From JANNYA01 sp031422315 (lineage in GTDB: Bacteria > Pseudomonadota > Gammaproteobacteria > Xanthomonadales > SZUA-5): a DNA stretch of 64,000 nt. Of this stretch, positions 43,081 through 49,451 are shown one piece after another (positions within the stretch are counted from its first letter, which is position 1; each line of letters begins with the position of its first letter). Both the position numbers and the translations under genes were made by a program. The stretch is from contig JANOQN010000038.1 in the NCBI GenBank assembly GCA_031422315.1, positions 1-64,000 of the forward strand, written 5' to 3'. The notes beneath the pieces are model-generated. The model saw only the letters and a list, made by a program, of their open reading frames with translations, was not told the DNA's origin and did no database searches.

Positions 43081-43532
43081 TCGCGCTCATCCAACGCGTG
43101 CGCCACGCCAACGTAACGATTGCCGGGCCAAACCAACAACCGCAGGAAATTGCCCGCATAAGCGCGGGGTTGTTGGCATTTGTAGCCATTGAGCGCGGCG
43201 ATAGCGCGGAATTAATTCCTAAAATGCTGCATAAGCTTTTGAATTACCGCGTTTTTTCTGATACGGCCGGGAAAATGAATTGCTCATTGGTGCAAGCTGG
43301 CGGTGGCTTATTGCTGGTGTCGCAATTCACCTTGGCGGCAAATACCCAAACTGGACTACGGCCAAGCTTCAGCGGCTCAGCGGAGCCGGTATTGAGTAAG
43401 GACTTGTTTGAGCGCTTGGTAGCCGCCGCCAAGTCGCAGCATCCGCAAGTCGCCAGCGGTGAATTTGGCGCCGATATGCAAGTCAACCTATGCAACGATG
43501 GGCCGGTCACGTTTACATTATCCGTGCGCTAG
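43077..43532 (+). CDS. dtd: D-aminoacyl-tRNA deacylase
   Basis: This encodes 151 residues. It hydrolyses D-amino acids (and glycine misacylated to tRNA-Ala) off tRNA. Diagnostic are MIALIQRVRHANVTI, the catalytic LLLVSQFTLAANTQTGLRPSF (normally SQFTLxADTxKGxRPSF) and the C-terminal NDGPVTF with the cross-subunit Gly-Pro. The length is normal. It overlaps the trmD stop by four bases, a pairing of two tRNA-quality genes that suggests co-expression. Confidence 0.96.
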   Translation: MIALIQRVRHANVTIAGPNQQPQEIARISAGLLAFVAIERGDSAELIPKMLHKLLNYRVFSDTAGKMNCSLVQAGGGLLLVSQFTLAANTQTGLRPSFSGSAEPVLSKDLFERLVAAAKSQHPQVASGEFGADMQVNLCNDGPVTFTLSVR

Positions 43533-43568
43533 CTATGGTCTCATCCCGCTTTGGGTAGGAAAATTGCG

Positions 43569-43868
43569 ATGGGCCTCAATCGCCGGAAAATAATTGCCTC
43601 TATGCTGGTTATGCCGCTAATTGGCTGCGAAATTGATTTAACGGACGCGCCTGAACTATCCGAATCGGACGTCAAGGCGCAAACCTATGGCTACGTAACC
43701 GACGCGGCCCGAGCAGATGCGCTGAAGTTTCGCATTTTTAAAGTCGGGCAAAATTGTGCAAATTGCCGATTAGCATCAGGTCCGGCCAATGCACCGTGGC
43801 TCGGCTGTAGCTTGTTTCCTAGGAGCAAGGTTTCTGCGCCAGGTTGGTGTGCGGGTTGGGAAGGCTGA
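43569..43868 (+). CDS. High-potential iron-sulfur protein (HiPIP)
   Basis: This encodes 99 residues, with GGTAGGA 8 bases before ATG 43569. It has four cysteines, C63 and C66 (QNCANC), C80 (WLGCSLFP) and C94 (APGWCAGW), in the spacing that binds the single 4Fe-4S cluster of HiPIPs, small periplasmic electron carriers. The N-terminus NRRKIIASMLV is twin-arginine-like, as expected for a protein folded around its cluster before export. It is followed by MPLIGC, a possible lipobox. It lies 36 bases after dtd. Likely electron partners are the cytochromes c nearby or elsewhere. Confidence 0.93.
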   Translation: MGLNRRKIIASMLVMPLIGCEIDLTDAPELSESDVKAQTYGYVTDAARADALKFRIFKVGQNCANCRLASGPANAPWLGCSLFPRSKVSAPGWCAGWEG

Positions 43869-43987
43869 AGGCTTAAGCGGGCAGCAACCGGCAACACGGG
43901 TGCAGTTTTTAGGTTAATCCTTCCAGCACTTGCCACCCGCGAGCTAGCGTGCCTAGACTCTGCGGCTAAAATTTTTGGGGTTCGAGG

Positions 43988-46900
43988 ATGCGTATTCAAA
44001 CCGTTTTCACGGCAGTGCTGTGTCTTGCCGCCTTTAGTCAACGCCAAGTGCATGCAGCGCAATCGGGTATTTTTCGCTTTCCAGACGTATCGGCCACCCA
44101 GGTGGTATTCGTGCATGGCGGTGATATTTATCTAGCGCCGCGCATCGGTGGAATAGCCACGCATTTGACCACGCACGCGGGCCAAGAACTGTTCCCGAAA
44201 TTTTCCCCAGATGGTAAGCAAATCGCGTTTTCTGCTGAATACAGCGGCACGCGGCAAGTATATGTAATGCCGAGCGATGGCTCAGCAGCCCCAACCCAGC
44301 TGACTTGGTATAACGATATCGGCCCGATGCCATTGCGCGGCGGCTATGACAATCGTGTGCTGGATTTTAGCCCGGATGGCAAAAATATCCTGGTGCGGAT
44401 GAATCGCTTGGGTTTTGATGAGCGCGCGGGTAAGCCTTACCTTGTGCCAGTCGCTGGTGGTGATGAAGTGCCGCTGGCGGTGCCGGAAACCGGTGGCGGT
44501 ATGTTTTCGCCTGATGGCAACAAGTTCGTTTACACGCCCATCGAGCGGGAATTTCGCACCTGGAAACGCACGCGCGGCGGGCGAGCGCAGGATGTTTGGA
44601 TTTATGATTTGCTCGCCAATAAATCAGTGCAGTTAACTCAAAACCGCGCGACTGACAATCAGCCGATGTGGATTGGAGATTCGATCTATTTCACTTCAGA
44701 TCGAGATTACACGTTGAACGTGTATCAGCTGCCAGCCGCGAGCGTGGATAGCAGAGCAGAGCCGGTAAGGGTCACGAATTTCAAAGCGTTCGATGTGCTG
44801 TGGCCCAGCGCCGGCGCGGATGCGCTGGTATTTGAGCAAGCCGGCAAGCTGTATTTAATGGATCAAGCGGCATTAGCGTCAAAATCAGAGCCGGTGCAGT
44901 TGAACATCACGATTCCAGGTGATCGGCCTGGCACGCTGCCCGCGATCAAACCGGTCAAAGCGCAAATCGAATCCGCTGATTTATCGGCCAATGGCGAGCG
45001 CGTTTTGTTTTCCGCGCGTGGGGAACTGTTTTCCGTGCCGCGCAAACACGGTGAAATTCACCAGCTGACGTTCACCCCAGATGCGCGTGAGATGTCCGCT
45101 GCGATTGCGCCAGATGGCAAGCGAATTGCCTACTTATCAGATGCCAGCGGCGAATATGAGCTTTATGTGCGAAACGCCGATGGCGAAGGTGTGCCGCGCC
45201 AGCTAACGCGTGGCTCAAAGGCTTGGTACAGCACCCCGGTTTGGTCGCCAGATGGTGGCTCGATTTTGCTTGGAAATAGTGAAAACGAGCTGATATCAGT
45301 CACTATGACGGGTGATGTGCTGGCGATTGATTCGTCAAAATTCGGCTCTGCCATCCAGAGCTATCTGTACACGCCGGATAGCAAACACGTCATTTACGTC
45401 AAGCAAAGTGCGAGCGGGCTTTCTGAGATTTGGTCGCGCAGCTTGGCTAAAGGTGAACCTAAACGCCTAATTGGCGGTCAGTTTGATGCTTATTCGCCGA
45501 CGTTTGATCCGAGCGGGCGCTATTTGTATTTCGCCAGTAATCGCGATCACAACTTAAAATTCTCAAGCTATGAGTTCAACTATTTATACATTGACGCGGG
45601 CCGGATATTTGCGGCGCGGCTTGACCCTGATGCGCCGGCACTATTCGAGATGAAAAGTGATGAGTTTGGCGCAGCGAAAGCGGTGCCTGCTGCGCCCGCA
45701 CCGAGCGAGGGCAAAACTACTCGCCGCATTGATCTGACGAATTTAGAGGCGCGCATTGAAGCGTTGCCGATGCCATCCGGCAGCTATTCCGGGCTGGCAG
45801 GTGCGCATACCGGATTACTGTTTTTGCAAAGCCAGCCCGATGGCTCCAATGCATTGAAGCAGTTCAATTTGGAGACGCAAAAAATCGATCATCTAAGCAA
45901 AGCAGACAGCTTCACCATCAACAGCGCCGGCGATCAGCTGCTGATTAAAAGTGCTGATGCATGGGTTGTCAGCCCGATTAAAGCGGATATTGATATGAGC
46001 GCCGCGCTAGATTTAAGCAAGCTTGAGCTACGCATTGACCCCAAACGCGAATGGCCGCAACTCTATACTGATGGACTACGCGTTTTGCGCACGTGGTTTT
46101 ACGATGCCGGTATGCACGGACAAGATTGGGCCAGACTGGAAAAGCGCTACGCGGCGCTGCTGCCGTATGTAACGCACCGCAGCGATTTGGATTACGTGCT
46201 GAGCGAAATTGCCGGCGAGCTCAACGCCGGGCATATCTACGTTGAGCGCGGTGAAGAGCCTGAATTAGCGCGTAAAGCCGGTGGCTTATTGGGCGCAGAA
46301 TTCAAGCGCTTGGCATCAGGGAACTACCGCGTCGAGAAAATTTTCCCCGGGCAAAACTGGAGTGAGGAGTTTCGCTCGCCATTCTTGGATGCAGGAGTGG
46401 ATGTGCAAGTGGGAGATGAAATCAGCGCGATTAACGGGCAAGCCACCGCTGACGTGCAGAATTTCTATCAGCTGCTGGAAGGCCAGGGCGGGAGATCAGT
46501 GCGCTTGAGTTTAGTGCGCGCTGGGAAAATCCGCGTGCAGGCGGTCAAAACGCAAACGGCAGAAACTGGTCTGCGCTATTTGGAGTGGATTCAAACTAGG
46601 GCCGAAATGGTCGAGAAGCTTTCCGGCGGTCGGATTGGCTATCTGCATTTGCCTAACACGGCGGCTGAAGGCAATCGCGAGTTGTTCAAGCAATTCCCGA
46701 GTCAAACCCAAAAAGAAGCGCTGATTATTGATGATCGCTACAACGGCGGCGGCTTTATTCCAGATCGAATGATCGAAATCCTGGCGCGTAAGCCTTTGAA
46801 CTATTGGAAGCGCCGGGGTTTAGCGCCGGAAGCCGCGCCGCTGCTTAGCCACAATGGCCCGAAAGCGATGCTCACTAACGGACTATCGAGTTCAGGTGGT

Positions 46901-47248
46901 GATGCGCTGCCGTATTATTTTCGCAAGCTAAATTTGGGTTTGCTGATTGGCACTAGAACCTGGGGCGGCTTGATTGGTTTGAGCGGCAATCCGCGCTTGG
47001 CCGATGGCGGCAGCATGCTGGCCGCCACATTCCGGTTTATGGATACCAATGGCAATTGGGCCGTGGAAAACGAAGGCGTGGTGCCGGATATTGAAGTGCT
47101 TGATCGCCCTGAATTGCTGGCTGCCGGGCGCGACCCTAGCCTGGAACGCGCGGTGCAAGAGCTGCTCAAGCAGCTGCCTGCCGCGCCCGCGTTACCGATT
47201 CAAGCGCCGCCCGCGCCATCGGTGTTCGGCCGGGCGCAAACACCATGA
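43988..47248 (+). CDS. Tricorn-type protease, periplasmic (S41 family)
   Basis: This encodes 1086 residues. A signal peptide (VFTAVLCLAAFSQRQVHA) starts it. The six-bladed beta-propeller (about 30-300) and a second propeller (about 320-560) show repeated FSPDGK and APDGKRIAYLSD turns. A helical and C1-like region (about 690-760; DLDYVLSEIAGELNAGHIYVER) precedes a PDZ domain (about 765-850; VGDEISAINGQ). The S41-type catalytic domain has IGYLHLPNT, IIDDRYNGGGF and the nucleophile-containing LSSSGGDALPY, then ENEGVVPDIEV. This matches tricorn core protease homologues that degrade peptides. The His of HIYVE and the Ser of SSGG are the likely catalytic pair. The stop overlaps the folK-like gene as ATGA. 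Confidence 0.92.
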   Translation: MRIQTVFTAVLCLAAFSQRQVHAAQSGIFRFPDVSATQVVFVHGGDIYLAPRIGGIATHLTTHAGQELFPKFSPDGKQIAFSAEYSGTRQVYVMPSDGSAAPTQLTWYNDIGPMPLRGGYDNRVLDFSPDGKNILVRMNRLGFDERAGKPYLVPVAGGDEVPLAVPETGGGMFSPDGNKFVYTPIEREFRTWKRTRGGRAQDVWIYDLLANKSVQLTQNRATDNQPMWIGDSIYFTSDRDYTLNVYQLPAASVDSRAEPVRVTNFKAFDVLWPSAGADALVFEQAGKLYLMDQAALASKSEPVQLNITIPGDRPGTLPAIKPVKAQIESADLSANGERVLFSARGELFSVPRKHGEIHQLTFTPDAREMSAAIAPDGKRIAYLSDASGEYELYVRNADGEGVPRQLTRGSKAWYSTPVWSPDGGSILLGNSENELISVTMTGDVLAIDSSKFGSAIQSYLYTPDSKHVIYVKQSASGLSEIWSRSLAKGEPKRLIGGQFDAYSPTFDPSGRYLYFASNRDHNLKFSSYEFNYLYIDAGRIFAARLDPDAPALFEMKSDEFGAAKAVPAAPAPSEGKTTRRIDLTNLEARIEALPMPSGSYSGLAGAHTGLLFLQSQPDGSNALKQFNLETQKIDHLSKADSFTINSAGDQLLIKSADAWVVSPIKADIDMSAALDLSKLELRIDPKREWPQLYTDGLRVLRTWFYDAGMHGQDWARLEKRYAALLPYVTHRSDLDYVLSEIAGELNAGHIYVERGEEPELARKAGGLLGAEFKRLASGNYRVEKIFPGQNWSEEFRSPFLDAGVDVQVGDEISAINGQATADVQNFYQLLEGQGGRSVRLSLVRAGKIRVQAVKTQTAETGLRYLEWIQTRAEMVEKLSGGRIGYLHLPNTAAEGNRELFKQFPSQTQKEALIIDDRYNGGGFIPDRMIEILARKPLNYWKRRGLAPEAAPLLSHNGPKAMLTNGLSSSGGDALPYYFRKLNLGLLIGTRTWGGLIGLSGNPRLADGGSMLAATFRFMDTNGNWAVENEGVVPDIEVLDRPELLAAGRDPSLERAVQELLKQLPAAPALPIQAPPAPSVFGRAQTP

Positions 47249-47637
47249 CGCAGTTTGTGCTGCTGCTAGGCAGCAATCGAGACGATGCGATTCAGCAGTT
47301 GGAACACGCAGTTGAGTCACTTGGTGCGCGCTGGGGCGTGAGTCAAGTGGGCGTGCCACTTAAAACTGCGCCGCGTGATGAGGCATCCGAAATCGCCAGC
47401 TATTTGAATCAGGCGCTCGTTTTAGATTGTGATTTGAGCCATACCGAACTGAAGCTTGAGCTAAAGAATCTGGAAACTCAGCTCGGCCGGGTTCGGCCCA
47501 TGTCGGTGAGCGGCACTTGTGCAATTGATATTGATATTGTGCTGTGTCGTCATACTAATGCAGACGCCTGGCAGGTGCTTGATCCAAAGTCGCTGAGCCA
47601 CGCGTACGCGCGGGAGGCGCTAGCGGCTTGGATATAA
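47245..47637 (+). CDS. Short HPPK (FolK)-like protein
   Basis: This is 130 residues, shorter than the usual 160. The fold markers of hydroxymethyldihydropterin pyrophosphokinase are present: FVLLLGSNRDD at the start, ASYLNQALVLDCDLSH in the middle, LETQLGRVRP and the metal-binding IDIDIVL. However, the usual Gly-Pro-Arg before the Asp-x-Asp is Gly-Thr-Cys, and the C-terminal HPxxxxRxFVLxPL segment is missing. It may be a paralogue with reduced or altered activity; a standard folK would be expected elsewhere. It overlaps the protease gene by four bases. Confidence 0.7.
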   Translation: MTQFVLLLGSNRDDAIQQLEHAVESLGARWGVSQVGVPLKTAPRDEASEIASYLNQALVLDCDLSHTELKLELKNLETQLGRVRPMSVSGTCAIDIDIVLCRHTNADAWQVLDPKSLSHAYAREALAAWI

Positions 47638-47728
47638 GCTGCGCGCGTTAACGCCATGCTGACACCCAGCGATTCCACATGCACTATGATCCCGCCCGCA
47701 CAACTTTCCCCCAACCTAGGAGCATTAC

Positions 47729-48205
47729 ATGACCATTAAAATCGGTGATCACATACCGAGCGCCACGCTCAACTTGATGTCCGACACCGTTGAATCGGTG
47801 AGTACTGAAGAACTATTTGCCGATGGCCGGGTATTGCTGTTTTCCGTTCCTGGCGCGTTTACCCCGACTTGCTCAGCGCGGCATTTGCCGGGCTACGTTG
47901 ATCATCTGGCCGATTTGAAAGCTAAAGGTATAGGCAAAGTAGCCTGCATGGCGGTCAATGATGCGTTTGTGATGTCTGCCTGGGGCAAAAGCCAAAACGC
48001 CGACGGCATTTTGATGCTGGCCGATGGCAACGCCGATTTCGCGAAAAAGCTCGGCCTAGAGCTTGACGCCACGAAATTTGGCATGGGCGTGCGTGCGCAA
48101 CGCTTTGCGTTAGTGGCCGACAAAGGCGTGGTAACGCACCTATTCGTCGAAGCGCCCGGTGAGTTCAAAGTCAGCGCGGCGGATCATGTGTTGGCGGCGA
48201 TTTAA
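47729..48205 (+). CDS. Prx5-type peroxiredoxin
   Basis: This encodes 158 residues, with CTAGGAG upstream of the ATG. It reduces hydroperoxides with a peroxidatic Cys in VPGAFTPTCSARHLPGY (C~49). Other markers are ACMAVNDAFVMSAWGK, ILMLADGNADFAKKLGL and RFALVADKGVVTHLFVE. There is no C-terminal glutaredoxin fusion, and no second Cys at the usual resolving position apart from C~72, so an external thiol reductant is likely. It is monocistronic by spacing, with repeats after it. Confidence 0.93.
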   Translation: MTIKIGDHIPSATLNLMSDTVESVSTEELFADGRVLLFSVPGAFTPTCSARHLPGYVDHLADLKAKGIGKVACMAVNDAFVMSAWGKSQNADGILMLADGNADFAKKLGLELDATKFGMGVRAQRFALVADKGVVTHLFVEAPGEFKVSAADHVLAAI

Positions 48206-48221
48206 TCTAGTCGCACGACCG

Positions 48222-48389
48222 TCAAAGCTAGTTTAAACCTCGTCATTCCCGCAAAGGTGTGACAGGGATTTGTAATCTCCCTCAAAGCTAGTAAATACCT
48301 TGTCATTCCCGCAAAAGCGGGAACCCATTTTTTGCAGCGATCAAACTGGACGAGGCCGGAAAATGGATTCCCGCGTTCGCGGGAATGAC
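48222..48389. repeat. Direct repeat plus palindromic MITE-like element
   Basis: A block starting TCAAAGCTAGT and running into GTCATTCCCGCAAA occurs at 48222-48259 and again exactly 60 bases later at 48282-48319. The second block is the left end of a palindrome (48302-48389) closing with TTCGCGGGAATGACG. The ends belong to the same class as the elements at 11812 and 12061, with a different centre. It fills the 250-base gap between the peroxiredoxin and oxidoreductase genes. Confidence 0.75.
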
Positions 48390-48456
48390 GAAAAGGCGCT
48401 ATTCGTATTCAACGAACTCCGTAGACTCAATCCGCCGACCAATCAAAGCGCCATCT

Positions 48457-49449
48457 ATGAATCTTCCCACCCAACAACGCGCAGTAACACTCGCGAATAT
48501 TCCCGTCGGCCAACCGCAAGTATCCGATTTCGCAATCAGCGCCTTGCCAATCGAAGCCTTAGCCGACGGCTTGGTACGCGTGCAAGCGCAGTATTTTTCC
48601 CTAGACCCATTTCTGCGCGGTGTTTTAAGCGGAAGACACATGGGCCACCGCTGCGAAATCGGTAGCACTGTGCCCGGGTTTATAGCAGGCGTAGTCAGCG
48701 AATCGCTGGATGCCGACTATCAAATAGGTGATTGGGTAGTAGGTGAGGGCGGTTGGCGTGAATTCGCGGTGTTGCAAAAGCCGCGCAAGCTTTCAAAACG
48801 GGTGCCGATGTCTACCGGCCTAGGCGTGCTGGGCATGCCGGGGTTAACGGCATGGGCTGGCATCCACGATATTGCTAAGCCAAAGTCTGGTGAAACGGTG
48901 GTCATTTCAGCTGCTACCGGGCCGGTAGGCTCTAGCGCCGGGCAGTTTGCGAAAGCCTTGGGTGCGAGAGTGGTTGGCATTGCCGGTGGCCCGGAAAAAT
49001 GCGCGCAAGTCATCAAAACCTTTGGCTTTGACGCCTGCATCGATTACAAACAATCCGATTTTGCGGATGCGCTGCGCGCAGCGTGCCCCAAAGGTATTGA
49101 CGTGTATTTTGATAACGTCGGCGGCCCGGTATTGGAAGCTTGCGTATTACAGCTCGCCTTGAACGCGCGCGTGGTGCTGTGCGGTTTGATGGATCAATAC
49201 AATCAAACTGAGCGCCCGAAAGGCCCGAATCTGGGGCCGGTAATTGGCGCGCGCGCCATGTTGAAAGGCTTGGTGGTATACGACTATTACCCGCGCTTTG
49301 CCGAATTCATCGCATTTGCCGAGCCGTTGGTGTTTAGCGGTGCGATCAAGGTGTTAGAGGATATTGCACACGGCATTGAGGCCACGCCAGAGGCGTTTTG
49401 TAGGCTGATGCGCGGTGAAAATGTGGGAAAGGCGTTGGTGCAGCTTTAG
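48457..49449 (+). CDS. NADPH-dependent MDR oxidoreductase (CurA/prostaglandin-reductase type)
   Basis: This encodes 330 residues of the medium-chain reductase/leukotriene B4 dehydrogenase group, which reduce the C=C bond of alpha,beta-unsaturated carbonyls. Features are YFSLDPFLRGVLSG, VPGFIAGVV, GMPGLTAWAGI, VVISAATGPVGSSAGQFAKALGARVVGIAGG (Rossmann motif), CIDYKQSDF, IDVYFDNVGG, VVLCGLMDQYN and KALVQL. No zinc ligands are present, as expected. The frame is open upstream into the repeat; ATG 48457 fits the family start. Two bases separate its stop from glnE. Confidence 0.93.
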   Translation: MNLPTQQRAVTLANIPVGQPQVSDFAISALPIEALADGLVRVQAQYFSLDPFLRGVLSGRHMGHRCEIGSTVPGFIAGVVSESLDADYQIGDWVVGEGGWREFAVLQKPRKLSKRVPMSTGLGVLGMPGLTAWAGIHDIAKPKSGETVVISAATGPVGSSAGQFAKALGARVVGIAGGPEKCAQVIKTFGFDACIDYKQSDFADALRAACPKGIDVYFDNVGGPVLEACVLQLALNARVVLCGLMDQYNQTERPKGPNLGPVIGARAMLKGLVVYDYYPRFAEFIAFAEPLVFSGAIKVLEDIAHGIEATPEAFCRLMRGENVGKALVQL

Positions 49450-49451
49450 GC

